Assembly: GCA_050018455.1 (NCBI GenBank)
Contig: JBEKAA010000010.1
Location: 21,345-85,344 of the forward strand
Reading direction: 5' to 3'
Length of the DNA: 64,000 nucleotides
Source of the DNA: RBG-13-68-16 sp050018455
GTDB taxonomy: Bacteria > Acidobacteriota > Thermoanaerobaculia > Thermoanaerobaculales > Thermoanaerobaculaceae
In this document: piece by piece, positions 7,626-16,759 of the stretch
Numbering within the stretch: the stretch's first letter is position 1
Layout: every line of letters begins with the position of its first letter
The notes under the pieces: model-generated
Database searches by the model: none
The model's input: the letters and a program-made list of their open reading frames with translations, nothing else
Told to the model about the DNA's origin: nothing
Program-made: the position numbers and the translations under genes

Positions 7626-9029
7626 CTAGAAGTGAATCATCTGCCCGTGCACGCCCTCGGCAGCCTCGTGGATCGCCTCGTGCAGCGTCGGGTGGGCGTG
7701 GATCGTGTGAATCAAGTCCTCGGCGGTTAGCTCGCCGCGCAGCGCGGCCTCGGCCTCGGCGATCAGCTCGGTCGCGTGGGGGCCGACGATGTGAACGCCG
7801 AGAATCTCGTCGTACTTCGCCTCGGCGACGATCTTCACGAAGCCGGCCGACTCGCCGAGAATCGACGCCTTGCTGCTGGCCGAGAACGGGAACACCCCGG
7901 TGCGCACGTCGTACCCGGCCTCGCGCGCCTTCGGCTCGGAGAGCCCGATGGAGGCCGCCTCCGGCCAGCAATACGTGCAGGAGGGAACCCGGTCGTAATC
8001 GATGGGGCGCGGGTCGGCCCCGGCTATGTGTTCGACGGCGAGGACGCCCTGCATCGAGGCCACATGGGCGAGCCACGGGGTGCGGAGCAGGTCCCCAATC
8101 GCGTACACCCCCTCCTCGTGCGTGCGGCAGAACTCGTCCACAACGATGCGGCCGCGCTCGATCTGCACCTTCGTGTTCTCGAGGCCGACCCCCTTGAAGT
8201 TGGCTTCCCGGCCCACGGCAAGCAGCAGGCGCTCGGCTTCGAGTTGCAGCATCTCGCCCTTGGCGGTCACCGCCTTGCAGCGCACGACCCCGCCTTCGAC
8301 CTTGGCTTCCTCCACGCGCGTGGCTGTGTAGACCGTGATTCCCTGGCGGCGGAACGCCTTGTTCACCTCGGCGGAAACGTCCGGATCCTCGAGCGGCAGC
8401 ACGCGATCCAGCAGCTCAACGACGGTGACCTGGGAGCCGAAGCGCGCGAAGATCGAGGCGAACTCCATCCCCACCGCCCCCGCGCCGAGCACCAGCAGCC
8501 GAGGAGGAACCTCCGCCAGCTCGAGGATGTGATCCGAGTTGATGACCCGGTCGCCGTCCGCGCTGACGAACGGCAGGTCCCCGCAGCGGGAGCCGGTCGC
8601 CAGGATGATGTTCTTCGCGAGGCGCTTGTCCACCGAGCCGTCGGGCCGTGCGATCTCGACCGTTCGGTTGCCTGCAAACCTGGCGGTGCCCTGCGCCCAG
8701 GCGACCTTGTTTTTCCGGAAGAGAAACTCCACCCCCTTGGAGTTCTTCGTCACAACCTTGGCCTTGTGCGCTTGCGCGGCCTTGAGGTCGAGCTTCACCT
8801 CGCCGCATACGACGCCGAACCTGGCGCCGTCGTGGGCCTGGTGGAGCAGGTCGGCGGTGTGGAGCAGGGCCTTCGTCGGGATGCAGCCGCGGTGAAGGCA
8901 GGTCCCACCGAGGAAGGGGTCCTTCTCGACCACAAAGGTGTCGAGGCCGAGCTGCCCCGCCCGGATCGCGGCCACGTAGCCGCCGGGTCCGGACCCGATG
9001 ATCACAAGGTCGTGCTGGGTTTCGGCCAT
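7626..9029 (-). CDS. lpdA: Dihydrolipoyl dehydrogenase (E3)
   Basis: 467 residues, normal length for the flavoprotein disulfide reductase that reoxidises dihydrolipoamide with NAD+. The FAD-binding loop is LVIIGSGPGGYVAAI, the redox-active disulfide is C44/C49 in GGTCLHRGCIPTKAL, the NAD-binding loop is LVLGAGAVGMEFAS, and the catalytic His/Glu pair is in HAHPTLHEAIHE (H446, E451). The ATG has a gaggaggggg ribosome site. It serves the adjacent E2 and possibly also the glycine cleavage system whose P-protein genes open the window. Confidence 0.97.
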   Translation of the reverse strand: MAETQHDLVIIGSGPGGYVAAIRAGQLGLDTFVVEKDPFLGGTCLHRGCIPTKALLHTADLLHQAHDGARFGVVCGEVKLDLKAAQAHKAKVVTKNSKGVEFLFRKNKVAWAQGTARFAGNRTVEIARPDGSVDKRLAKNIILATGSRCGDLPFVSADGDRVINSDHILELAEVPPRLLVLGAGAVGMEFASIFARFGSQVTVVELLDRVLPLEDPDVSAEVNKAFRRQGITVYTATRVEEAKVEGGVVRCKAVTAKGEMLQLEAERLLLAVGREANFKGVGLENTKVQIERGRIVVDEFCRTHEEGVYAIGDLLRTPWLAHVASMQGVLAVEHIAGADPRPIDYDRVPSCTYCWPEAASIGLSEPKAREAGYDVRTGVFPFSASSKASILGESAGFVKIVAEAKYDEILGVHIVGPHATELIAEAEAALRGELTAEDLIHTIHAHPTLHEAIHEAAEGVHGQMIHF

Positions 9030-9201
9030 CGCGCCCCCTCCTCCTGCTAATGGAACCGCCTTGCGCGGCGACTCATTCTAGCTTGGAAGGCCGCCCGGCG
9101 GAGTTCCTTGCCGATGGGGGAGCATCGGCCTCGTCGCGCCGCCTCGCAACCGGCCCCGCGGCGCTCGTAGCGCGACCGCACCCTGTCAGCCGGACGGTTT
9201 C

Positions 9202-9524
9202 CTAGGCATCTGCGACGATGATTCTCGGCGACGAGCCACCCTCGGCAAGGTCGCCGCCACCCTCACCCGGGACGTAGACCGAGTAGGGGTAGGAACCCAG
9301 ATTCCTCCCGACTGCAAAGACGGTTCCCTCTTCGTTTTTTTTTTCGCAACTGCCTCGGGGAACATGATCTCGGAACCCGGCACCAAAGAGACAAAGCTCA
9401 CGACGGCTTCCGGGTGGACCACGAGCCGGCCGGGCTCGACCCGGTACTTGCACCCCTCCTTGTAGATGACCACCTTGTGGATGCAACCACGTTCCTCGCA
9501 GCTGGGCCTCTTGACTGCCTCCAT
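9202..9524 (-). CDS. Small unknown protein, frame shifts at an A10 tract
   Basis: Translation starts at the ATG at 9524 behind gggaggaaac and runs sensibly (Cys at 9, 14, 25; VVHPEAVVSFVSLVPGSEIM) to ten consecutive A residues on the coding strand (9335-9344). In the original frame the remainder is Arg/Ser-rich and continues to 9186; one base back, the remainder reads NEEGTVFAVGRNLGSYPYSV and ends with SSPRIIVADA at 9202, which looks far more protein-like. A -1 slip on the A tract would join the two parts into a protein of about 107 residues, maybe cupredoxin-like in strand pattern. It could be real slippage, a pseudogene, or a sequencing error in the homopolymer. It precedes the kinase gene's stop by 33 bp. 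Confidence 0.6.
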
Positions 9525-9556
9525 GTTGTTTCCTCCCTAGGCTCGTTCAGCCTTCC

Positions 9557-12190
9557 TCAATTCGTTCCCTTCCGCTTCTGGGCGTTGATGAGAGCCGCGA
9601 ATCGGGGGTCGGTCTTGACCTCTTGCAGCGAAGGATCCGCCTCGACCTCGGCGACGGGGCAGCCGAGCCCCAAGGCCGTGGCGACCCACGCCAGCGTACG
9701 CCCGCGGTCGCCGAGCTCCGCGTAAACCAGGGCGATCTGGCGGGCAAGGTCGGCTTCCTTCTTGCCTTCCGCTTCGACCTTCCGCAGGTAGACCTGCGCC
9801 TGTTCCCTGTCACCAAGCGTCGCGTGGTAGCTCGCGAGGTCCACGATGGCCTGGGTGTCGCGGGGGTCAACGGCAAGGCTCTTCGTGGCAAGCTCGATCG
9901 CCTTGGAAAGTGCCTGTCGCGCTTTGGCCTCCTGGCCCGAAATCTGCCGATATTCGATGCCGAGGTTCCCCCACAGGACGTAATCATGGTCGTCAATGGC
10001 CAGAGCCTTCTCGAACATGGCGGCGGCCTCCCGTGAGTTGCCGCGCCGGTATGCGATGGTCCCGAGGTTCGAGTAGGCGATGTAGTTCGGCCTCGCATCG
10101 CCCGAGCGCTCGAACATGAGGCGTGCCTCGTCCCAGCGCGACAGATCGAAGTAGAGCGCGCCGAGATCGTTGAGGAGCAGGTAGTTCTCGGGTGTCAGCT
10201 CGAGCGCTTTCCGGTACTCGTGCTCCGCCTCGGTGTGCCGGCTCTGGAGCCAGTAGAACCGTGCCAGGCGCGAGTAGCCCAGCCAGTAGTCGGGCTGGAG
10301 CGAGATGGCTTTCCTGTAGGCCGCTTCGGCTTCCGCCACCTTTTGCAGCTTTGCGTAGGCTCGACCCAGCTCGACGAGAGCCTGGGCGTCAGAAGGGTTC
10401 AGCGCGAGGGCCTTCTGGAAAGCCGTGACGGCGTCCTCGTACTTCCCGGTAACCATGCCGATCAAGCCAAGCGTGACCAGGACCTGGGGCAGTGATTCGT
10501 CGAGCCGCGCCGCCGTTCGGCAGGCTGCAACGGCCTCCTCGACGGCAGCCGGATTCTTTGTGTTCCGGTACAGCACGAGGTAGGCCTCGCCAATCGTTGC
10601 GTGCGCAAGCGCGAACTTCGGGTCGAGTGCCACGGCGCGCTTGAGCATCGTGATGGCGACCGCGGGATCGGACGGCCCCTGGTTGTTGTGCAGGGCACCC
10701 AGGGCGTGCAGGTACGCGTCCTGCGCCTCGGAGTTGGCCGTGCCGCCGACCGCCAGTTTCCTGCGCGCCTCAGGCCGCAGCTCCACCTCGAGCATGCCCA
10801 TGACCGCCTCGAGGACCCGGTCCTCGACGGCACTCAGGTTCGAGAGGGGTTCGTCGATGACCCGCGAACGGAGCTGGCGCGACCTCTCGGTGTCGACGAG
10901 GTTGAGCGCCAGTCGAACGCCGTCATGGCTGCGCTGAACAGACCCGGTCACCGCAAGGTTGGCTCCGAAGGCCCGTCGCGCCTCACTCGGCGCTTTGATC
11001 TCTCGTGCCCTGAGCTCGCTCTGGGGCACCACCCACAAGGAGCCCTGGAAGATCTCGACCTGCGTCAGCTGGCTGGTGAGGATCTCGGTCAGGCCGTCGC
11101 AGAACGCCCGGTTGGCGGGGTCCTCGCCGACGCTGGCGAAAGGAAGCACCGCCATGTGCTGCTGGTTCGGGACCGCCTGAATGTGCAGCACGCCCCTGAT
11201 CACCTTCCGTCCTGTGGGCGTCGCCGCAAGCAGGGCGGCAACGATCACCGCCGCGGCCGCCGGCACCGCGATCGCGGGCCGAAGCGCGCGGCGCAGTTGC
11301 GCCCGGACCCGGAACCGCAGGTTGCCCGGCCCCTGGCTGGGCAGATCCCAGAGGGTCGGCGCTGTTGCCAGACCGAGCGCCCGTCGGACGTTCTCCAGGT
11401 CCGCGACGAGCTCCGCGGCGGTCTGGTAACGAACGGCCGGATCTTTCGCCAGGCATCGCCCGACGGCGGCGAGGAGCGACGGCGGGAGGTCCGGCTTCAG
11501 CTCGGCGAGAGGGCGAAAATCGTCGTAGACGACGGCGTGGAGCGTCGCGGCATCGCTTTTCCCGGCGAACGGCAGGCGGCCGGAGAGCATCTCGTAGATC
11601 ACGACGCCGAGCGACCAGAGGTCGGAGCGGCAATCGGCCGCGTCGCCGCGGGCTTGCTCCGGCGACATGTACGCCGCCGTGCCGACGACCTGGCCGCTCA
11701 GGGTCAGGTGCGCGTGTCCGGCGAGCGAGGCGAGACCGAAGTCCACGATCTTGACCGTGCCGTCGCGGGTCAGCATCAGGTTGCCCGGCTTGATGTCGCG
11801 GTGGACGACGCCGTTCCGGTCAGCCTGGCCGAGCCCGACGGCCGCCTGGATGGCGACGGAGAGAACCTCCTCGACGGTCATCGGCCCGCGCGCGAGCCTC
11901 GCCCGCAACGGTTCGCCGTCCACGTACGCCATGCAGATGAAGACCTGGCCGTCGGGGGTCTCGTCGATCTCGTGGATCGTGCAGATGTTGGGGTGATCGA
12001 GCGAGCCCGCAGCCTGCGCCTCGTGTGCGAAGCGCTCGCGGGAGGCCGGGTGGCTGGTGAGCTCTTGCGGAAGAAACTTGAGGGCGACGAAGCGCTTGAG
12101 GCGCGTGTCCTCGGCCTTGTAGACGACCCCCATCCCGCCGCCGCCGAGGCGTTCGAGAATTGAGTAATGAGAGACCGTCGTGCCGATCAC
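9557..12190 (-). CDS. Transmembrane Ser/Thr protein kinase with FlgO/TolB-like and TPR domains
   Basis: 877 residues. The N-terminal Hanks-type kinase has the glycine loop LGGGGMGVVYKAED, K38, HRDIKPGN (130-137) and DFG (150-152), with YMSPEQARGD in the activation segment. A single membrane helix (IAVPAAAAVIVAALLAA, about 305-325) separates it from an extracytoplasmic part: a FlgO/TolB-N-like domain beginning MAVLPFASVGEDPANRAFCDGL, then about eight TPR repeats to the C-terminus. It probably senses or scaffolds periplasmic partners and signals to the cytoplasm by phosphorylation. The GTG start is preceded by gaggaggg, and a TTGACA/GATATG promoter lies about 75 bp upstream. Substrates are unknown. 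Confidence 0.93.
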   Translation of the reverse strand: MIGTTVSHYSILERLGGGGMGVVYKAEDTRLKRFVALKFLPQELTSHPASRERFAHEAQAAGSLDHPNICTIHEIDETPDGQVFICMAYVDGEPLRARLARGPMTVEEVLSVAIQAAVGLGQADRNGVVHRDIKPGNLMLTRDGTVKIVDFGLASLAGHAHLTLSGQVVGTAAYMSPEQARGDAADCRSDLWSLGVVIYEMLSGRLPFAGKSDAATLHAVVYDDFRPLAELKPDLPPSLLAAVGRCLAKDPAVRYQTAAELVADLENVRRALGLATAPTLWDLPSQGPGNLRFRVRAQLRRALRPAIAVPAAAAVIVAALLAATPTGRKVIRGVLHIQAVPNQQHMAVLPFASVGEDPANRAFCDGLTEILTSQLTQVEIFQGSLWVVPQSELRAREIKAPSEARRAFGANLAVTGSVQRSHDGVRLALNLVDTERSRQLRSRVIDEPLSNLSAVEDRVLEAVMGMLEVELRPEARRKLAVGGTANSEAQDAYLHALGALHNNQGPSDPAVAITMLKRAVALDPKFALAHATIGEAYLVLYRNTKNPAAVEEAVAACRTAARLDESLPQVLVTLGLIGMVTGKYEDAVTAFQKALALNPSDAQALVELGRAYAKLQKVAEAEAAYRKAISLQPDYWLGYSRLARFYWLQSRHTEAEHEYRKALELTPENYLLLNDLGALYFDLSRWDEARLMFERSGDARPNYIAYSNLGTIAYRRGNSREAAAMFEKALAIDDHDYVLWGNLGIEYRQISGQEAKARQALSKAIELATKSLAVDPRDTQAIVDLASYHATLGDREQAQVYLRKVEAEGKKEADLARQIALVYAELGDRGRTLAWVATALGLGCPVAEVEADPSLQEVKTDPRFAALINAQKRKGTN

Positions 12191-12268
12191 GCCTGGAGCC
12201 CTCCTCTCGCAATCGTGCGTGGACTACCGTCGTCCGAGCGTTTGCCGCCGAATTGACTTTATGCTCTC

Positions 12269-12297
12269 CATATCGCTCAGCTTGAGTTGTTTGTCAA
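12269..12297 (-). promoter_or_regulatory. Sigma70-type promoter for the kinase gene
   Basis: On the minus strand a perfect -35 TTGACA (12297-12292), 17-bp spacer and -10 GATATG (12274-12269). The predicted transcript starts near 12262, giving a leader of about 70 nt before the GTG start at 12190. Confidence 0.6.
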
Positions 12298-12325
12298 GGT
12301 CAGGCGGATACTCCCAGGTGCATGC

Positions 12326-12383
12326 CTAGAAGCGTGTCCGAGTAAGGAGGCGCCCGCACCCGCGTACTCGAACAGACTCCTAG
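12326..12383. repeat. Imperfect inverted-repeat element
   Basis: ctagaagcgtgtccgagta (12326-12344) and tactcgaacagactcctag (12365-12383) are inverted partners with four mismatches over 19 bp, separated by 20 bp. It sits in the divergent gap between the kinase and the spermidine-synthase-like gene, just before the latter's start, and looks like a small REP or MITE-like element; no target duplication is obvious. Confidence 0.55.
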
Positions 12384-12422
12384 GTCGAGCGCGGGCGCGA
12401 CGGCGCGCGCGATAATCGCACC

Positions 12423-14588
12423 GTGCACTACACACTTTCGCGAAGCGCGCCCGCTTCGGCTCTGATGGCTCTCGGGTTCGGGACGTCCGTCGCCCAGGCG
12501 GTGCTCCTCCGCGAGGCGATGGCGGCCCTGGGCGGCTCGGAGCTGGCGTGGGGCGCCGTCCTTGCGCTCTGGCTTGCCGGGATGGGACTCGGCGCCTGGG
12601 TCGGAGCGCGGCGCTCGTTCGGAGCGTTGGTTTCCGCGGGCCCGGTCCTGGTTCTGGTCTTGGCGGCGCTCGGGGTCGTTCTGATTCGCTTCTCGCCTGC
12701 TCTCGGCGGGGCGGGCGTCGGTGAGGCCGGCACGGCGTGGCGTGGCGCCTGGCTCTGGGCGTCGGCGGTCGTCGCCCCGGCGGTCGTCGGCGGGTGGTGT
12801 TTCCCGGTGGCGGCGGGCCGCTTCGCCTCCCGAGACGAGGCCGGCACGGCGTACGCGCTCGAGAGCGGCGGAGCGGCGGTCGGTGGCCTCGCCTTCACGT
12901 TTTTGCTGGCTCCGCTCGGGTCCGCGGGGGCGGTTTGCATGGCGGCCGGCGTCTGCGGAGCCATCTGGCTGGCGGCTGAAGGCCGCCCGCGGCTCGCCGC
13001 GCTTCCGCTGCTGGTTGGTCTCGTGCTCATCGGACCGGGGGACCGGGCGCTGGCCCATGCGGGTTGGCGCTTCTCGGGGCGCCTGGGGTCGCTCGCCGAC
13101 TGGCGCGAGACCCGCATGGAGCGTCTCGAGCTGGCATCCGGACGTCCGGCGGCGCTGTACGCGAACGGCAGGCTCGCGGCGACGTTCCCGGATCGCTACT
13201 CGACGGTCGCGCGCGCCCATCTCATGATGCTGCTGCACCCGAACCCGGCGCGCGTGGCGGCGGTCGGCGCTCTCGCCGACGGCAGCGTCGTGACGATGCT
13301 CCGGCACCCGGTCGCCCGGCTCGTCGCCGCCGAGGAAGATCCCGGTCTTGCGTCAGCGCTGCCGGGCTGGTTCGGGCCGCCTCTCACCGGTGCTCTCGCC
13401 GACCCGCGACTGACGGTCGTGGCTGGCGACCCGCTCCGCGTGATTCGGGACCGCGGGCCATGGGACCTCGTGGTGCTCGCCGACCCGGACCCGACGACGT
13501 TGCGCGCGAACCGAACCCGAACCGTCGAGTTCTTCCGGGTCTGCGAGCGCGCCCTGGCCCCGGGCGGCGTGCTGGTCGTGAGGGTCGGCGTGAGCGACAC
13601 CTACCTCGGTGGTGGCGGGGGCCGTCTCCTCGCCGTCCTGTCGGCGACTCTGAGAGAAGTCTTCCGGGCGGCGAGCGCGATTCCGGGGGAGGAGGTGCTG
13701 CTTGTGGCCGGTCGCTCGGCGGGGGGACTCGCCATCGATCCGGCGACGATCGCGGCCCGGTGGCGCGAGCGGAGAATCAGTGACCCGGACTTCGATCCCG
13801 ACGTCCTGCCGCTCCTCCTCGATCCGGGGAGGGCGGGGCCCCTCGGGGAGTTCCTGCGAAACGCGAGCGCCCCGGCGAACACCGCCCCGCGCCCCCGGGC
13901 CGTCCTTCTGGCGGCAGCGTTGCACGAGGCGAGGGGAGCGCCGCCGATCCTGACCGCGGCGCGGGCTCTGGAGGGGCGCTCGCCGGTGCCGCTCCTCGCC
14001 TGCCTCGTACTGGCCGTCGCGGTCCTCCTGATTTGCGGCGCGCGGGGTGTCTCTCTCGGCATAGGTTCGGGTGCGGTCGTGGGGTTCGCGTCGATGGGGT
14101 GGTGGTTGCTGTTGCTGGCGTGCTGGCAGGGGACGATGGGCTCGGTGTACGGCGAGATCGGCGCTCTTTCGGCGGCGTTCATGGCGGGAACGGCGGCCGG
14201 AGCCGCCGGCGGAGGCCGTTGGCTGGCGCCTTCGGAGAGGACTCTGGCCTGCCTGCTTGCGGGCGGGGCCGCGGTGTCGCTCGCAATCGGAAGCGGCGCG
14301 CCCCTCGCGTTCCCCAGAGCGGCCATCGTGCCGTTGCTCCTCCTCGCCGGCGCGCTGACGGGCGCAGCGTTTCCTTCGGTGGCTTCGCTGGCGGGAGGAC
14401 GGTCGTCTGCGCGCGGAGTCGGGCGCGGATTCGCTGCCGACGAGGTCGGAGCCGCCGTCGCCGCCCTGGCGGTCGGACTGCTCGTGGTCCTCTGGGCGGG
14501 AATCGCCTGGGGCGGCGAGATGATTGCCACTCTCGAGGTTGGTGCCGCCGCGGCGCTGCTCTTGGCGGCGCGCCGCCGCCGCGAGTAG
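12423..14588 (+). CDS. Polytopic membrane protein with spermidine-synthase-like domain
   Basis: 721 residues from a GTG start. About seven membrane helices (residues 10-210) begin with the family-typical GFGTSVAQAVLLREAMAA and WGAVLALWLAGMGLGAW. A soluble Rossmann methyltransferase/spermidine-synthase-like domain follows (about 215-450; VAAVGALADGS, DLVVLADPDPTT), then a second set of helices (about 515-715). This matches the fused MFS/spermidine synthase group, whose members are mostly uncharacterised and often lack true aminopropyltransferase residues. The usual GGGDG-type cofactor loop is altered to AVGALADGS, so polyamine synthesis is uncertain. The next gene starts 22 bp downstream. Confidence 0.82.
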   Translation: MHYTLSRSAPASALMALGFGTSVAQAVLLREAMAALGGSELAWGAVLALWLAGMGLGAWVGARRSFGALVSAGPVLVLVLAALGVVLIRFSPALGGAGVGEAGTAWRGAWLWASAVVAPAVVGGWCFPVAAGRFASRDEAGTAYALESGGAAVGGLAFTFLLAPLGSAGAVCMAAGVCGAIWLAAEGRPRLAALPLLVGLVLIGPGDRALAHAGWRFSGRLGSLADWRETRMERLELASGRPAALYANGRLAATFPDRYSTVARAHLMMLLHPNPARVAAVGALADGSVVTMLRHPVARLVAAEEDPGLASALPGWFGPPLTGALADPRLTVVAGDPLRVIRDRGPWDLVVLADPDPTTLRANRTRTVEFFRVCERALAPGGVLVVRVGVSDTYLGGGGGRLLAVLSATLREVFRAASAIPGEEVLLVAGRSAGGLAIDPATIAARWRERRISDPDFDPDVLPLLLDPGRAGPLGEFLRNASAPANTAPRPRAVLLAAALHEARGAPPILTAARALEGRSPVPLLACLVLAVAVLLICGARGVSLGIGSGAVVGFASMGWWLLLLACWQGTMGSVYGEIGALSAAFMAGTAAGAAGGGRWLAPSERTLACLLAGGAAVSLAIGSGAPLAFPRAAIVPLLLLAGALTGAAFPSVASLAGGRSSARGVGRGFAADEVGAAVAALAVGLLVVLWAGIAWGGEMIATLEVGAAAALLLAARRRRE

Positions 14589-14610
14589 GATGCGGCACGG
14601 GGAGGGATCG

Positions 14611-15072
14611 ATGGAGCCTCGCCAGAAGAAGGCGCGATACGCGCGGGTCGTCGAGCAGCTGAGAGAGCTCTTCGGCGCGACCCGCGATCCCGAGGCCCGG
14701 ATGGCGACTGCGGCGGCGCTCCTGCACGCCAAGCTGCCGGGCTTTCTCTGGACGGGCTGGTACCTCCTTCGCAACGGCGAGCTGACCGTGGGCCCGTACC
14801 AGGGCCCGCTGGCCTGCCTCGTGCTCAAGGCCCACACCGGCGTCTGCTGGGCCGGCATCGACCGGGGCGAGACCTTGATCGTCCCCGACGTGCACGCATT
14901 CCCCGACCACATCGCGTGCGACCCGCGCTCGCGCTCGGAGATCGTGGTGCCGCTCCGCGACGGCTCCGGCGCCATCGTGGGCGTTCTCGACGTTGACGCG
15001 GAGGAACTCGCGTACTTCGAGGAGGACGACCGCGAAGGCCTCGAAGGTGTCGTCGCGCTGATCCTCGCCTGA
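14611..15072 (+). CDS. msrC: GAF-domain free methionine-(R)-sulfoxide reductase
   Basis: A 153-residue single GAF domain of the fRMsr (YebR/MsrC) type, which reduces free methionine-R-sulfoxide. The three family cysteines are visible in GPLACLVL, GVCWAGI and HIACDPRSRSEIVVPL, along with the VPDVHAFPDH signature. The start at 14611 has ggagggatcg directly upstream; an ATG 21 bp earlier lacks a ribosome site. It is 22 bp after the spermidine-synthase-like gene and probably in the same transcript. It would protect against methionine oxidation in the cytoplasm. Confidence 0.93.
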   Translation: MEPRQKKARYARVVEQLRELFGATRDPEARMATAAALLHAKLPGFLWTGWYLLRNGELTVGPYQGPLACLVLKAHTGVCWAGIDRGETLIVPDVHAFPDHIACDPRSRSEIVVPLRDGSGAIVGVLDVDAEELAYFEEDDREGLEGVVALILA

Positions 15073-15141
15073 CCGCCCTCCCACGACACCCACAGCCGGT
15101 GCTCTGCGAGCGCCCAGACCGTGCGCCCATAATCCGGCGCG

Positions 15142-15210
15142 CTTGTGAACAGCGAAATGTGTTGACTTTCACAAGCACAAAACCGTTCGCGCCTCATCTT
15201 GATTTTGTGC
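15142..15210 (+). promoter_or_regulatory. Operator-like dyads upstream of the OFA transporter
   Basis: In an AT-richer 310-bp gap, CTTGTGAA (15142-15149) has an exact inverted partner TTCACAAG (15168-15175), and gcacaaaa (15175-15182) has an exact inverted partner ttttgtgc (15203-15210). They lie 50-110 bp upstream of the promoter at 15256 and could be repressor or activator sites; no regulator gene is adjacent. Confidence 0.5.
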
Positions 15211-15255
15211 CAACTTGCACGAGCAGGCCATGGAGTCTCAACGGTTTAGGGGTTC

Positions 15256-15284
15256 TTGACACCGGGAATTAATCGGCATATGTT
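15256..15284 (+). promoter_or_regulatory. Sigma70-type promoter for the OFA transporter
   Basis: TTGACA (15256-15261), a 17-bp spacer and TATGTT (15279-15284), about 100 bp before the transporter start. This is one of the best matches to a housekeeping promoter in the window. Confidence 0.65.
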
Positions 15285-15383
15285 CCGCGTAATTTGTCGC
15301 TGGGGCGGGGGTTCAGTTCACGCGGTGCATTTCAGTATGGAGTGGACGGTCCCGGGAAGGGACGTCGGGCAAAGGGGGGGAGA

Positions 15384-16634
15384 ATGAGCAACAGCGTCGG
15401 TGCGCAATCGGGAAGCCACCTGAATCGATGGTGGCACGTGGTGGGCGGGCTCTGCATGAACCTCGCGCTGGGTTCGCTCTACGCATGGAGCGTTTTCGTC
15501 GCGCCGCTCGAGAAAGAGTTCGGCTGGAAGCGGGCGGACACCTCCACGGTCTTCACCGTGGCCATCGTGGTCTTCGCGCTGAGCTTCATCTTCGCGGGCC
15601 GGTTGCAGGACAAGTTCGGGCCGTTTCGCATATCCGTTACGGGCAGCGTCTTTCTCACGCTCGGCTTCCTGCTCTGCACCAGGACGAGCAGCCTGACCTA
15701 CCTCATCGTGTGTTTCGGCGTGCTGGTGGGGATAGGCAACGGCTTCGGCTACGCGACGCCGATTCCCGTCATGGCCAAGTGGTTCCCGGACAAGCGCGGA
15801 CTGGCCGTCGGCCTCGCAGTGGCCGGCTACGGCGGCGGGTCGGCGATCTTCGGGCCCATGGCGAACCTGTGGCTGATCCCAACCTACGGATGGCGCACCA
15901 CGTTTGCCGTTCTCGGGGTCGTGTTCTTCGGCATGACCCTCATCGGAGCCTTCCTGCTCAAGAACCCGCCGGTTGGGTACCGGCCCGCGGGTTGGGTGCC
16001 GGCGCCGGCATCGAAGGCGGCGGCGACGACCTACGAGTTCTCGCCGGGTCAAATGTGGCACACCGCGCCGGCCTACTTCATGTGGATCGCCTATGCCCTT
16101 GGCACTTCGGCGGGCCTCATGGTCATCAGCCAGTTGGTTCCCTTCGCCAAGAGCATGAAGATCCCGAGCGAGGCTCTCCAGACGATGACCCTGTTCGTCG
16201 GAGCCGTTGGCAGCGCCTCGGGCCGAGTCCTCTCAGGCTGGATGTCGGATGCTCTCGGACGGCTCAACGTCCTTCGCTTGATGGTCGCGATCTCCGCGGT
16301 GGCCATGCCGCTCCTGTACCTGACCGGCGGCACCGTCGCGATGTTGTACGTCATGGTTTTCATCGTCTACTGGTGCTTCGGGACACAACTGTCGGTTAAC
16401 GCGTCGACGACCGCCGACTTCTGGGGCACGAAGAACGCCGGCATCAACTACGGCATCCTCTTCACCGCCTACGGGGTCGCCGGCATCATCGGGCCCAAAA
16501 TCGGCGGCAAACTCTTCGATCAGTACAAGAACTACCAGGCCGCGTTCTACGTGGCCGGGGCGCTGGCAGTCGTTGCTCTCGTGTTCGAGTTCCTTGCGAA
16601 ACGGCCATCGGCTCCGGCGGGCAGCGGCGCATGA
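15384..16634 (+). CDS. OFA-family MFS transporter (carboxylate)
   Basis: 416 residues with twelve predicted membrane helices. The first helix LNLALGSLYAWSVFVAPLE-type sequence (here MNLALGSLYAWSVFVAP) and the WFPDKRGLAVGLAVAGYGGG loop are hallmarks of the oxalate/formate antiporter family, which moves small mono- and dicarboxylates. The start at 15384 follows aaagggggggag; an earlier in-frame start is not supported. Acetyl-CoA synthetase, a porin and CstA downstream suggest it brings in an acetate- or lactate-like acid, but substrate cannot be read from sequence. A strong promoter and two dyads lie upstream. Confidence 0.9.
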   Translation: MSNSVGAQSGSHLNRWWHVVGGLCMNLALGSLYAWSVFVAPLEKEFGWKRADTSTVFTVAIVVFALSFIFAGRLQDKFGPFRISVTGSVFLTLGFLLCTRTSSLTYLIVCFGVLVGIGNGFGYATPIPVMAKWFPDKRGLAVGLAVAGYGGGSAIFGPMANLWLIPTYGWRTTFAVLGVVFFGMTLIGAFLLKNPPVGYRPAGWVPAPASKAAATTYEFSPGQMWHTAPAYFMWIAYALGTSAGLMVISQLVPFAKSMKIPSEALQTMTLFVGAVGSASGRVLSGWMSDALGRLNVLRLMVAISAVAMPLLYLTGGTVAMLYVMVFIVYWCFGTQLSVNASTTADFWGTKNAGINYGILFTAYGVAGIIGPKIGGKLFDQYKNYQAAFYVAGALAVVALVFEFLAKRPSAPAGSGA

Positions 16635-16715
16635 CCGTGGTGCGCCCGGGCGGGGCGAATCGGAAGCAGTACGGGGTGCAGCGCGCGAGAATCACATACT
16701 AGACAGCAAGTGCTT

Positions 16716-16736
16716 GGCCCTGCCGGCGGCAGGGCC
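16716..16736 (+). other. Perfect 9-bp stem-loop before the small ORF
   Basis: ggccctgcc, loop ggc, ggcagggcc forms a perfect hairpin with a 3-nt loop, 23 nt before the small ORF at 16760. No T tract follows, so it is not a classical terminator; it may be a processing site, an attenuator, or the 3' boundary of the transporter transcript. Confidence 0.5.
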
Positions 16737-16759
16737 TGATCGAAAGGGAGGCTGGCCAG

